Assembly: GCA_040954595.2 (NCBI GenBank)
Contig: CM082580.2
Coordinates: 3,534,001-3,598,000, forward strand
Origin: Balanoglossus misakiensis
Taxonomy: Eukaryota; Hemichordata
Length of the DNA stretch: 64,000 nucleotides
Reading direction: 5' to 3'
Made by a program: the position numbers and the translations under genes
Notes under the pieces: model-generated
Seen by the model: only the letters and a program-made list of their open reading frames with translations
Database searches by the model: none
Told to the model about the DNA's origin: nothing
In this document: one piece after another, positions 28,301 through 35,524 of the stretch
How positions within the stretch are numbered: position 1 is the stretch's first letter
Layout: each line of letters starts with the position of its first letter

Positions 28301-31300
28301 TGGTTTGTGCAGGCCTAGTTTGGCATGTTCACGTGTTTGTTTGTTTATCACGTGTTCGTATATCAGCCAGGGAAATAAATGTCATGGTTGTTAAACGAAA
28401 GTGCTTTTCTTTCAAATTAGCATCGGAGCAAAACGTTCGGGAATTTGTCAGATTATGGACAATGACGAAGGGATGGCGTTCTCGGTCGTTTTCAAAGACG
28501 CAAGGGGGCCATTTCACCAAGTCATCCCATGCGTTAAAAAATTACACATTTCTGATAGAACATGGACAATGAGCTCGCGATGCATGCGTGACATACACGA
28601 TATCATCCTAGTAATGGCGGACCTGCGTGTCGTGACACGACGTGTCCGGCCAGCAAGGGCGGATCCGTTGTCACGAACCCACTACTCATCCTGACAATGC
28701 TTTGTGCTTACAGATATAAACTGATAATTGCTGGGGGGACAAAGTCCATGACAACAGGCCGATGAACTTAATAGACAAGGTTTGAAACAATGATATTTAA
28801 CATACTAAAACCCACAGAGACTTGAAACAAAAAAGAAACCCTTTCAAATAAAATTAAGTGACGAAAGCATCCTTTTCGCGTACACCGCGTACCGACAGTG
28901 CAATTCGACTGTGATTTATGGCGATTTTGAATATATTTACCCATCATTCCAGGCTGTCTGAGTTGTTTGTGAATATAGTGGAACATAGTTTATAATGTAG
29001 CTTGACATATTGAGTATCGTAGCTGTCTTTACCTGTTGTAGGTAAGGCTTCACCATAAGGTACGCATCCAGGTGTAAAGGTGATGTCATCCACCCCTAAA
29101 GAAGGACCAGCAGAATCGCCCTCGATTCCTTCGATTATGACCTGCAAAATTTAATACCACGATGTGAGCGTTTATGCGATTTCTTTATGAGATCACACAA
29201 TATGCCTTCCAAGTTCATCACATCTCGCCACATAGCATATACCGCACCGCACCACACCGCACCGCGCCAGACCCCACCCCACCCCACCACACCACATCAC
29301 ATTACATCACGCCACATCACATCAAATCACCTCACATCACATATACATCTTGACAATGTCATTCGTCCCGAATTTTACACAACGATTTATAGTGAACACA
29401 ATTTCATCTTATCGCAAAGACAATCTTAATGTGGTCTCATTGGGGTGTTCATTAAAAGCAAACCGCTTCCGCTCTTCATATATAGCTGAAACATTGAACG
29501 GGAGGGGTACACAGACGTTAAATACTTGTATTTGTCAATTGCCGTTGTGTGATACCTGGAAAGGGCGGCCAACTTGTAGACTGACTTCATCGGCTACCCA
29601 CAGATCACCCGCAGCTTTGGTGATACTTCTCTTGAGGGTCATTTCACCGTAACTTTCGGTCCAGTAATAGATGTGTAACTCCCCGATGTCGTCCTCCGAA
29701 AAGTGGTAGTAGTACCTCATCTGCGGAATGATTTTCGCGGAAATATAACGTGCGAGCCGTTACAGTAAGAATGGTCTGGACAAAGTTCTTTGTTGGCCGG
29801 GGGTCTTGTAACAAGCAGAAGTTTGCATTTATCGTACTGAACTTTATTAATGATTTTTTACCTCTACGCTAAATATTCCTTGTACATTTTAAACTATCAA
29901 CCGTAGCGGTAAAAACTGTTGTTGTTTCAATGTTAAACTATTTTTAAAATGAAAAACATGCTACGTTAATTTTAAAACAATGGAACGGTGCATACACTGT
30001 AGTTGGACTGATCTTGTTTTATCAAACAAACTCAACCGTTCTACCTTAAACATGGTTCAGTATTCCAATTATTCTATAGACAGAGGGAAAAGACCAAAAT
30101 GTGGACAAATTTCGTTTGTGGCATAGTTTATCTTTTTCCAACAGAAGTAAATGGTTAGATGACATTCAAACAAATACACGACATAGCTTACCGTGCAATC
30201 TCCCAGCCCAGGATCCGCCGTGTCGTCAATCGTATGACTAATGAGTCTACCCACATCGCCACTTGGGAATAAGCCAGTCGAATCCATGAAGATATAATGA
30301 CCTAAATACCAAGATATTTACCTTTAGTTTAATACAAATGCAGTTCACTCCTAGTTTGGTGGATTTGGATCAAACCACGATGATGAGAGGGTTAAGAATA
30401 CACGAAGTTCGGCCAGCATCGCTATTTGTAGCCTGGCTTCTCCCTGGCCATTATATTGGTGGTACCTTCAGCGTTGATACGTACACCATCGATTTTATGA
30501 TCTGAGAGAATCACCCAGATTCGTAGCAATGGCCAGAACATTTCATCACACTACATTAAACCATACACTACATTGCAGGATTAACTTCATCTTTACACGT
30601 GGTAAAATGGTAGACTATAACCAATGGCTGTTCACACACTTACCATCTTGAGTCATAGTTGTGTGATCAAATGAAGGTACAGTCTGTAAACCGGATCCGT
30701 CGCGTATACCCCAATCAAAATCATTGTCGGTGGCGTGTTGCCAGGTGCAGAAATCGACTTCAAAGTCGCACATCGAGTACAAAGCTGACAGTTGCAAGAA
30801 AAACAATGAACAAATTACAAATTTACTTCTCAATCCAGAGTGAGATTAAATGGAGATTGCATTTGACTGAGATTTGATTTTTGAAAAAAAGTGTATTCTA
30901 AACATTTGTGGAAAAAAAAGTTGTATTGGATACATATTCTTTTGCAGCCTATGGTTTAGAAGTTTTTTATTGCAAGCCCCCCCCCCCCACGTTAAAATGG
31001 TTGTGAGCTGCTCGCTTGTCGTCTTCAAATGTTCACACGAGATGCAAACATAGCATTCTATATAGCTAATGTTCTGCAAGGCTGGACAACTCTGAAACTA
31101 TATTGACAGGTGCGACGGTTATCTTCATTTAGGGATGACACTCACCACATGTGGTAGCATCCTCGTCCGTGTCATCAAGGCAACAGTCAAGTTCATAATT
31201 GCAGGCTTGTGAATTGCTGTAGCAATGTCCACTGTTGCATGCATTCTCTGGACATTCACCGCTGGGCAAGGCGTCGTAAGCACAGTTGACAAACATAATG

Positions 31301-32189
31301 TCGTCGACCGCTATGTGTCCGTCGTAATTACCAATTAAAACCGAGTTCATTTCAGCCTCTAATGTTATCTGCAATTCAATCATAATGTTTTAGTTTAAAT
31401 AGATCAGAAAGATTACATGACCTTATATTAGTTATTATCATAATTTATGTCGCTTTTGCTCAAGTATGTAGGGAGATGGATGTATTGTGGAACAATAAAT
31501 CCTACAAGGCACTGAATTCGAAACTATGTTTAAATAACTACAGTGCTATAATTTCGTACATGTCGAAAGGAAATGAAGAAATGAATGAATGAAAGAAGAA
31601 ATGAAACTTTTTGACCGAATCCCCCGCCTCCTGGTAATTTACGTCCAGTCCCTGAGTACAGGGTATAACATCATGCTGTTTGAAGTGGGACAATAAATAG
31701 TATTTGATACGCTGAACAAAAACAATGAAAAAGCCAAAAGCTACAGCTAATGCCCCTTTAACATCTACCACTGTCATCACGTGGCACCCTTATACAAAAT
31801 CGCTCATATTGATGAGATTTGTTCATAAATGCAAGGTAGGCTAACACTTTTGTCCAAAATATTTACCTGGACGTTTTGAGCACACCGGGGAATATCTATG
31901 GTTTGTCGAACCCATTCTTCGTCGTCATCACTGACGGAGAGCGACCACACAGTGTCTGAGTTTCCGTCCGCCAGTAGAATGACGTTCAAAGTACCAATAT
32001 TGAAGGTTTCGTAATGGAAGTGAAATTCCAATTGACAGTCGGTTCCTGTAACGCTGTACATCGGACTGATGTACCGAGCTTTTCGCTGTGTACCGTCACT
32101 GATTACATAGAGATATTTTCCTGAAGAGAAGGAGGGAGGACGGGAGTGAGTAAATTGCTTTAGAAAGTTATTTAGTAAGTTCCTTATGT

Positions 32190-32272
<83 letters not shown>

Positions 32273-35200
32273 CGCTCGTTCGTTCATTCATTCATTCATT
32301 CATTCATCCATCCATCCATCCATCCATCCATCCATTCCTTCCTTCCTTCCTTCATTCATTCATTCATTCATTCATTCATTCATTCATTCATCCATCCATC
32401 CATCCATCCATCCATCCATCCCTCCCTCCCTCCCTCCCTCCCTCCATCCATCCATCCATCCATCCATCCATCCATCCATTCATTCATTCATTCATTCATT
32501 CATTCATTCATTCATCCATCCATCCATCCATCCATCCATCCATCCATCCATCCATCCATCCATCCATCCATCCCTCCCTCCCTCCCTCCCTTCCTTCCTT
32601 CATTCATTCATTCATTCATTCATTCATTCATTCATTCATTCATTCATTCATTCATTCATTCATTCATCCATCCATCCATCCATCCATCCATCCATCCATC
32701 CATCCATCCATCCATCCATCCATCCATCCATCCATTCATTCATTCATTCATTCATTCATTCATTCATTCATTCATTCATTCATTCATTCATTCCAACTCA
32801 AGCCATATCAATATTCTTAACTCTATACCTGCAGATGTTCCTAGAGTGGCGTCATAATCCGGCATGGTTTCTTCTGGCGGTGGCGAACCCTCCTTCAAAA
32901 GCCACCGGAAATCCGCACCACCATCATCAAACCACGAGCACGAATCTTCAAACGTGCAAGAAGCCCCTGCAAGACAGAACAGTCAGGGGTGGAAAACCAA
33001 GATGTTGTACACGTTAGCTTATGAGAATGTCAGCGTTACTGCTTCAATTGAATACTAATTCAGGAGGAAAATTAAAAGGAAAACTATAATGCTCACCGCA
33101 CAGTCTTTCATCAGTCCTATCAGGACAGTCTTCTCTGAAGTCACAATACTGCCACGATTTGATACATGTACCGTCCGCACAAGCCCATTCGTCAGCATCA
33201 CAAGTTGAGGCCTCAACTGTGTTTGTAAACAAACAAACAAACAAACAAACAAACAAACAAACAAACAAACAAACAAACAAACAAACAAACAAACAAACAA
33301 ACAAACAAACAATTTATACTAGAAATGCATCAGCCTTGTGAGCGTACTCCATCGACAGAGGCCCGGTTCATCATAAGGCAAATTTGGTTTCTGTTTTCAA
33401 AGAATACATTGCTTCACAGACTACCTTGGAATGTTATACGAATAGATGCTTACTTGAACATGACTAACCGACGACGTAACATATACTGTATATCTCTCTG
33501 CCACAAAATTGCCCGCGTGTAAACTATAGTTGAAGTTTAAAATTGTTCAGTGCGCTTTAGGTATTGCTACTCAGCAAAATGATAGGAATTAAAGTTGTAT
33601 TACACAAAATTATCGTGTCAGGCGTGTCAATAAACAATTATGTGTTAACTCGATATCCTTATCACATGTAACACAAGAAGGAAGAAAACAGATTATTATC
33701 GATAAAATATCTACTATTTCTGAATGTTGAAGTCAAGAATGCTTTAGTCAGGCGTTGTATTAAGGTATGCCCATGCAGCTGATGTAATTTGTCATTCTGA
33801 TCTGTTTATGCTATGTTGAGCTTTGTCCGACAGAAAACTGTCCGTCTTAACTTCGACCCTTATTGTGTAAACGCACCTTAACAATAACAAATTATTGGAA
33901 AACTTTGAATGAAAAATTACAGTACAACATTTTGACAAATTCCCCACCCGCTTCCTTAGAATCTTTCACCTCATATCATTTGTAATATTCCAGGCATTTG
34001 TAAAATAGGAAGTGTAATGTTTTGTACGTACCACATCCAAGTTCGTCCCTTCCATTGGAACATTGCTTATTTGAATCGCAAACCTGACTCCATGAGATGC
34101 ATTTACCATCTCCACAGGCGAACAAACCAGTACAATTTGGCGTAGACGCTGGATCTCCCACAGTAAAATATACAGCCAACAGAATACCTATCATGATAAA
34201 ACAATAGTAAAATCAAAATTAATTTTTTGTTCAGCTCAGTCAGAAAATTAATGAAACTATAATTCTCGGTAATAAGCTCATCATTTTTCCCTATTATTTG
34301 TTGAATTCACCTCTAAATGATGCGTCTTTAAGTATGTCAACAAACAATTACAGTGTTGATATTGTGACATTTCTCTTTGGACTTTGATTTTCGCCGCCAT
34401 TTGCCCAGTCGACAAAGTTCGAGGTTCCCACTGATAACACGGTCATGCGCAATGTGCTTTGTCCGCAAATACAGCTGTAGTGGCTGAAGGACATTTGAGG
34501 TGTACTTTTAAAGCTGTTGTTTTTAAGAGGGTACTTGAAAATATATCTGCTACTGAAATTACATGAGTTCGTGGAACGAACTGAGAAATGAATGCACGCT
34601 AAAATTCTCAGTTTTATATAAAATTAAAAAAATGTTTCAGTATTATTGATGTGAATCTTCCACAAGCCAAATGGCCGTGAAGTTGTTAATATCAATATCA
34701 GTTTCCCTTCTCTAAATATGTGCTTAAGTATAACTCCAACTTTCCTTGAATGGCAACTTAACGTCATTTGAAATCAGTTTGACGAGCCAATACCGAAGTT
34801 AAAGGGACGTGTGATACAACATGCATGTAATGACACTAATAAATCCCTCCCTTTGATTGTACTTTTATTTGTTTGGTCCTTTCACGGTTATTTTCGATAT
34901 TTAGAAACTTTCAGTCGTTTTGACGAATGCTACTTTAATGACTCTATTTTGATATGTTGTGTTGTACATGCCAGGGGCGATATTTGCTTTCTTTTTCTTT
35001 TTTTTCAATGTGAGTGGCGTCATTTACCCCCGGCCACGAATTCTGCAATTTTTCTACGTTTTTTATCCGTTTCAGCAATCAAAAATCTTGTTAATTTATT
35101 AATCAAAACGGGCCCTGTAAAGTTGACGGTTATCATGGCAGACCGTGCTTCGTTGTAAACATCGCGTTTTATCGGTGTCACGGGGGAGGGCGCTTCTAAT

Positions 35201-35524
35201 ATTAATGATATTAATGAGATACTGTAAATGCTGATGTCTCACGTTTTTAACGCACTATGTAAATGAACCGTCTCGCTTATTTGTAGTCTGGATTTGGGAG
35301 AAACAAATTAAAAACACAATCTAATTATGCATATTTTGTCAAATTCTATGAAATAACCAATGCAGGTGTCCGTTTGTCCACGCCGAATATTCTGAAATAT
35401 TCTGAAATAGCCGTCAAACCAGTTCAAGACCCGTGACTTGTTCTATCAATGCTTAATCTGACCGATAACACTCACCTGATAAAAATATGACGAACTTAGC
35501 AAAGGATGCAATGCCTCCCCCCAT
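806..35524 (-). CDS. Gene A: giant secreted or membrane MAM/LDLa repeat protein (57 exons, 3' end not in window)
   Basis: Joined exons, read on the minus strand from 35524 to 806, give 3013 codons without a frame break; every junction has GT..AG sites of matching phase. The product has a signal peptide, 8 LDLa modules and 16 MAM domains (last one partial). MAM domains show the family pattern: CDFE near the start, a D-x-D-W core, a GP..DHT motif, a (F/Y)(W/Y)YHM(Y/F)G motif around the third cysteine, a GDxW motif and a (D/A)IA(I/V)DD motif before the last cysteine. MAM and LDLa are extracellular adhesion and ligand-binding modules; the architecture resembles MALRD1/Diet1 and MAMDC4/endotubin, both type I membrane proteins. 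No transmembrane segment is seen here because the 3' end is missing. Exons 11-26 are duplicated as exons 42-57. Orthology is not claimed. Confidence 0.9.
1322..1441 (-). CDS. Gene A exon 56: LDLa8 (duplicate of LDLa5)
   Basis: A 120 nt phase-1 exon with six cysteines: [32 protein letters not shown]. It is almost identical to exon 25, and the flanking intron sequence is also alignable. Confidence 0.92.
1703..2881 (-). CDS. Gene A exons 52-55: MAM15 (duplicate of MAM6)
   Basis: Exons 2881-2741, 2343-2218, 2065-1935 and 1787-1703, the same lengths as exons 21-24. Differences from MAM6 are few: ECDFEQDQ for [13 protein letters not shown] for GTEYG, LLRSR for LLRGR, DVFVLRV for DVLVVRV. The (ATC)n run at 2162-2205 sits just downstream of the exon 53 donor. 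Confidence 0.9.
2162..2205. repeat. (ATC)n microsatellite, copy 1
   Basis: About 14 triplets just past the donor of exon 53; the orthologous position in copy 2 is 19278-19321. Confidence 0.9.
3319..4897 (-). CDS. Gene A exons 48-51: MAM14 and four-cysteine LDLa7 (duplicate of MAM5/LDLa4)
   Basis: Exons 4897-4754, 4461-4322, 3884-3753 and 3520-3319, the same lengths as exons 17-20. Replacements include T for G in GKC(T)W, SFWYHMYG for GFWYHMYG and GILE for GTLE. The LDLa again has only four cysteines ([30 protein letters not shown]), with several replacements around them but the cysteine and acidic residues kept. Confidence 0.9.
5146..6202 (-). CDS. Gene A exons 45-47: MAM13 (duplicate of MAM4)
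   Basis: Exons 6202-6050, 5717-5601 and 5370-5146. The protein follows MAM4 closely ([39 protein letters not shown]), except for the beginning of exon 47: after GTSVGTL it reads [15 protein letters not shown] where exon 16 reads [15 protein letters not shown]. From DSGH onward the two copies agree again almost completely, ending with [15 protein letters not shown]. Confidence 0.9.
6846..8410 (-). CDS. Gene A exons 42-44: MAM12 (duplicate of MAM3)
   Basis: Exons 8410-8186, 7995-7819 and 7022-6846, all phase 1. Exon 42 opens with [10 protein letters not shown], ten residues absent from exon 11, then [14 protein letters not shown] and the same MAM sequence with EN instead of EI before DWCSW. 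Between exons 13 and 44 I find only synonymous differences. The intron between exons 43 and 44 contains a 443 bp inverted-repeat insertion that its duplicate lacks. Confidence 0.9.
7351..7793. mobile_element. 443 bp MITE-like hairpin element with flanking direct repeats
   Basis: Ends are inverted repeats: CACAGTGGGCTGCAAACATG at the left and its near-complement at the right end. The arms continue inward to the inverted pair around 7530-7560 and 7615-7650. CATGAAT occurs on both sides (7344-7350 and 7794-7800), a 7 bp target-site duplication. The duplicated intron of the other copy (near 25770) has the uninterrupted sequence, so the insertion is younger than the gene duplication. No transposase is encoded. 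Confidence 0.85.
8551..8716. repeat. Inverted and tandem repeat of an ACCTGTCTATTAAGGACACC motif
   Basis: The motif at 8551-8573 is followed by its exact complement at about 8603-8625, then by two or three degenerate copies up to 8716. It lies in the intron between gene A exons 41 and 42, next to the duplication junction. Confidence 0.7.
8890..10796 (-). CDS. Gene A exons 38-41: MAM11 (last domain of the first unit)
   Basis: Exons 10796-10653, 10249-10118, 9424-9288 and 8977-8890. Motifs: [94 protein letters not shown]. In gene B the equivalent domain is the last one before the membrane segment. Here the reading frame instead continues into exon 42 (MAM12). Exons 40 and 41 together equal gene B exon 30. 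A MITE-like element (9776-9976) lies in the intron between exons 39 and 40. Confidence 0.88.
9776..9976. mobile_element. MITE-like element, TTTAAAGGTATACGGTCACC ends
   Basis: About 200 bp with 22 bp terminal inverted repeats: CTTTAAAGGTATACGGTCAC at the left, its complement at the right. It lies in the intron between gene A exons 39 and 40. A diverged relative lies at 14853-15055. Confidence 0.8.
11197..12403 (-). CDS. Gene A exons 35-37: MAM10
   Basis: Exons 12403-12266, 11916-11713 and 11349-11197, all phase 1. Motifs: [90 protein letters not shown]. An RGD tripeptide sits at 11336-11344. The intron before exon 35 (12404-13310, about 0.9 kb) shows no gene or clear repeat. Confidence 0.9.
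13311..14114 (-). CDS. Gene A exons 32-34: MAM9
   Basis: Exons 14114-13971, 13862-13603 and 13404-13311. Motifs: [92 protein letters not shown]. The 260 nt middle exon has exactly the length of its gene B counterpart (exon 23). The canonical GDxW motif is replaced by a shorter segment. Confidence 0.88.
14213..15315 (-). CDS. Gene A exons 29-31: MAM8 (divergent)
   Basis: Exons 15315-15181, 14749-14484 and 14330-14213. Motifs: [68 protein letters not shown]. The GP..DHT element is absent from the first exon, as it is in the gene B counterpart (exons 20-21). Exons 30 and 31 (266 + 118 = 384 nt) correspond to a single 384 nt exon in gene B, so an intron was gained or lost. A copy of a dispersed repeat (14377-14457) lies in the intron between exons 30 and 31. 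Confidence 0.87.
14377..14457. repeat. Dispersed repeat (GACCTGTCTATAAAGA family)
   Basis: About 80 bp that match, on the opposite strand, the repeat at 49917-50085 in gene B (shared core CTATAGTGGCCAGTCAAGGG in that orientation). Confidence 0.7.
14853..15055. mobile_element. Diverged relative of the 9776-9976 element
   Basis: Starts TTTAAAGGTATACAGTCACT and shares internal stretches with 9776-9976 (an ATTGGCT..GGTAACT segment), but the right terminal repeat is degraded. It lies in the intron between gene A exons 29 and 30. Confidence 0.6.
15913..18133 (-). CDS. Gene A exons 26-28: MAM7 (fused first exon) and LDLa6
   Basis: Exons 18133-17838 (phase 1/0), 17479-17309 (0/0) and 16150-15913 (0/1). 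Exon 26 carries both N-terminal segments of the MAM domain, which other domains split by an intron at the G(H/W/Y)Y motif. Motifs: [83 protein letters not shown] Pro/Thr linker is followed by a six-cysteine LDLa (PCGELFTC to DEMVC). An RGD tripeptide lies at 17357-17365. The last intron holds three inverted-repeat structures. Confidence 0.9.
16450..16477. repeat. Perfect short hairpin in a gene A intron
   Basis: Two 13 nt arms, GTTTTACCACTGC and its exact complement, with a 2 nt loop. It lies within a longer repeat-like stretch between exons 27 and 28. Confidence 0.6.
16792..16933. repeat. Inverted-repeat element, AGCAATAACCCCC ends
   Basis: Terminal arms AGCAATAACCCCC and GGGGGTTATTGCT enclose a segment with CGGGTATACAC and GTGTATACCCG arms. 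A truncated copy with a near-identical right half lies in gene B at 51561-51675. Confidence 0.75.
17017..17193. repeat. Inverted-repeat element in a gene A intron
   Basis: Left arm ATACACCCGTTTCATAATTC and right arm ending ATGAAAAGGGCGTAT, with further paired arms inside (GAGGCCAATGAGGAAA against the GAGCCTCGCT side). Confidence 0.65.
18430..18549 (-). CDS. Gene A exon 25: LDLa5
   Basis: One 120 nt exon, phase 1 on both sides, encodes a textbook LDLa module: [32 protein letters not shown]. All six cysteines and the calcium-site acidic residues are present. The duplicate is exon 56 (1322-1441), whose protein differs at one visible position (Asp to Glu after LP). The gene B counterpart is exon 16, also 120 nt. 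Confidence 0.92.
18821..20141 (-). CDS. Gene A exons 21-24: MAM6
   Basis: Exons 20141-20001, 19469-19344, 19183-19053 and 18905-18821. Motifs: [87 protein letters not shown]. The intron between exons 22 and 23 has an (ATC)n run at 19278-19321, also present in the duplicate intron. The duplicate is MAM15; gene B exons 12-15 have nearly the same lengths (138, 126, 131, 85 against 141, 126, 131, 85). Confidence 0.9.
19278..19321. repeat. (ATC)n microsatellite, copy 2
   Basis: Same position in the duplicated intron after exon 22; length similar to the copy at 2162-2205. Confidence 0.9.
20545..22389 (-). CDS. Gene A exons 17-20: MAM5 and four-cysteine LDLa4
   Basis: Exons 22389-22246, 21972-21833, 21349-21218 and 20746-20545. 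MAM motifs: [68 protein letters not shown] and [12 protein letters not shown] Pro/Thr linker leads to [30 protein letters not shown]. This LDLa keeps only four cysteines; the pair equivalent to C1 and C3 is absent, while the DGSDE calcium-site residues remain. The duplicate is MAM14 with LDLa7; the gene B counterpart is exons 8-11. Confidence 0.9.
22649..23074. mobile_element. TTAA-flanked inverted-repeat element (piggyBac-like MITE candidate)
   Basis: TTAAGGATGTACG at the left and CGTACATCCTTAA at the right form terminal repeats with TTAA at both outer ends. No transposase is encoded. It lies in the intron between gene A exons 16 and 17; the duplicate intron (4898-5145) is far shorter and lacks it. 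A partial copy lies at 63361-63630. Assignment to piggyBac rests only on the TTAA ends. Confidence 0.7.
23275..24601 (-). CDS. Gene A exons 14-16: MAM4
   Basis: Exons 24601-24449, 24202-24086 and 23499-23275, all phase 1. Motifs in order: [92 protein letters not shown]. The duplicate is MAM13 (5146-6202). The first third of exon 16 differs strongly from its duplicate while the rest is nearly identical (see findings). The donor of exon 16 is GTTAGT, a less common but valid form. Confidence 0.9.
24955..26706 (-). CDS. Gene A exons 11-13: MAM3 (first domain of the repeated unit)
   Basis: Exons 26706-26512, 25982-25806 and 25131-24955, all phase 1. A Thr/Pro linker ([14 protein letters not shown]) leads into [12 protein letters not shown], then [34 protein letters not shown] and ECPPLG. 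Exon 11 starts ten codons later than its duplicate exon 42: homology with the duplicate stops close to the splice acceptor, which is made of sequence unique to this copy. The proteins of exons 12 and 13 are identical to those of exons 43 and 44. Confidence 0.9.
26338..26431. repeat. Inverted repeat in a gene A intron (copy 2 only)
   Basis: Arms ACAGGCGG..AGAATACCACTGAC and GTCAGTGGTATTCCACCGCC TGT, separated by about 40 bp. The corresponding short intron of copy 1 (7996-8185) does not contain it. Confidence 0.65.
27061..27117. repeat. Short palindromic repeat with GCCCTCGCC arms
   Basis: TAATATTGATGATGCCCTCG and its near-complement at 27096-27117 enclose a GC-rich loop. It is of the same style as the CCCGAGG-centred palindromes at 27690-27895 and 60875-61052. 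Confidence 0.65.
27690..27895. repeat. Long palindrome centred on CCCGAGGCCGTAGGCCGAGG
   Basis: The inner arms (GTGAGTTACCAGAATCATAT and complement) are essentially perfect. The outer arms pair less well and end in AACACCTAT/ATAGGTGTT. A relative with a similar centre lies in gene B at 60875-61052. Confidence 0.75.
28279..28306. repeat. Perfect 28 bp palindrome
   Basis: AAACCATAGACAGT followed directly by its complement, with no loop. Origin unknown; it could be the end-to-end remnant of an inverted-repeat element. Confidence 0.7.
29033..30784 (-). CDS. Gene A exons 7-10: MAM2
   Basis: Exons 30784-30644, 30301-30192, 29720-29556 and 29141-29033, phases 1/1, 1/0, 0/0 and 0/1. The domain runs from [12 protein letters not shown] through [39 protein letters not shown] and [11 protein letters not shown] to [12 protein letters not shown], ending with a short Pro/Thr linker. 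It has the four-exon layout that recurs in MAM5, 6, 11, 14 and 15. The next exon is more than 2.3 kb away (26706). Confidence 0.87.
29217..29345. repeat. Degenerate CACACC/CATCAC-rich tract
   Basis: Irregular pentamer-like run (CACCGCACC, CACATCA variants) in the intron between gene A exons 9 and 10, close upstream of exon 10. Confidence 0.7.
31146..32966 (-). CDS. Gene A exons 4-6: MAM1 and the divergent LDLa3
   Basis: Exons 32966-32829 (phase 1/1), 32120-31867 (phase 1/0) and 31368-31146 (phase 0/1). MAM1 runs from [11 protein letters not shown] to [12 protein letters not shown]. The central motif is [16 protein letters not shown] rather than the usual WYHMYG. The third exon continues into an LDLa-like segment, [11 protein letters not shown] to DEDATTC, with seven cysteines instead of six and a CNYELDCC doublet, so its folding may differ. 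The intron between exons 4 and 5 is filled by the composite tetranucleotide array at 32193-32793. Confidence 0.85.
32193..32793. repeat. Composite tetranucleotide array (TTAG)n, (ATTC)n, (ATCC)n, (TCCC)n, (TTCC)n
   Basis: About 80 bp of TTAG followed by about 510 bp of alternating ATTC and ATCC blocks with short TCCC/TTCC insertions. It lies in the intron between gene A exons 4 and 5. The plus strand is almost free of G after the TTAG part. Confidence 0.95.
33097..33216 (-). CDS. Gene A exon 3: LDLa2
   Basis: This 120 nt exon is phase 1 on both sides and encodes one complete LDLa module of six cysteines: [22 protein letters not shown]. The [13 protein letters not shown] stretch carries the acidic residues that bind calcium in this family. 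A (GTTT)n run in the upstream intron abuts the acceptor region. That run also opens an artificial hydrophobic reading frame which is not part of the exon. Confidence 0.88.
33229..33313. repeat. (AAAC)n microsatellite
   Basis: About 20 copies immediately upstream (in gene sense) of the gene A exon 3 acceptor. Confidence 0.95.
34032..35524 (-). CDS. Gene A exons 1-2: signal peptide and LDLa1
   Basis: Exon 1 is 35524-35476 (ATG at 35524-35522, A at -3 and G at +4, a good start context) and ends in phase 1 before GTGAG. Exon 2 is 34187-34032. Together they begin [20 protein letters not shown], a long hydrophobic stretch that fits a signal peptide, although cleavage cannot be located with certainty. 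A canonical six-cysteine LDLa follows, from NCTGLFAC to RDELGC, with the acidic calcium-site pattern partly kept. The 1.29 kb intron between the exons (34188-35475) holds no repeat or gene that I can recognise. Confidence 0.85.

Larger units (their letters stand above)
26707..29032 (-). other. Gene A intron 10 (2.3 kb), rich in palindromes
   Basis: No MAM/LDLa exon lies here. The intron contains the inverted repeats at 27061-27117 and 27690-27895 and a perfect 28 bp palindrome at 28279-28306. A block around 27960-28120 is GC-richer than the surroundings. It separates the unique N-terminal part of gene A from the repeated unit, and its right part borders the duplication breakpoint. Confidence 0.6.

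Noticed and set aside
28300-28694. Two overlapping open frames in gene A intron 10
   Set aside because: No known domain, no matching splice structure and no duplicate; most likely chance frames in a GC-richer stretch.
29217-29345. Possible CRISPR-like or satellite array
   Set aside because: No constant repeat with unique spacers; it is a degenerate CA-rich simple repeat in a eukaryotic intron.
32193-32275. Telomere-like repeat
   Set aside because: The unit is TTAG (4 bp), not TTAGGG or TTAGG, and it passes directly into ATTC repeats.
33044-33312. Hydrophobic [13 protein letters not shown] reading frame resembling a signal peptide before LDLa2
   Set aside because: It is a translation of the (AAAC)n microsatellite on the minus strand; the true exon 3 begins after the acceptor at 33217.
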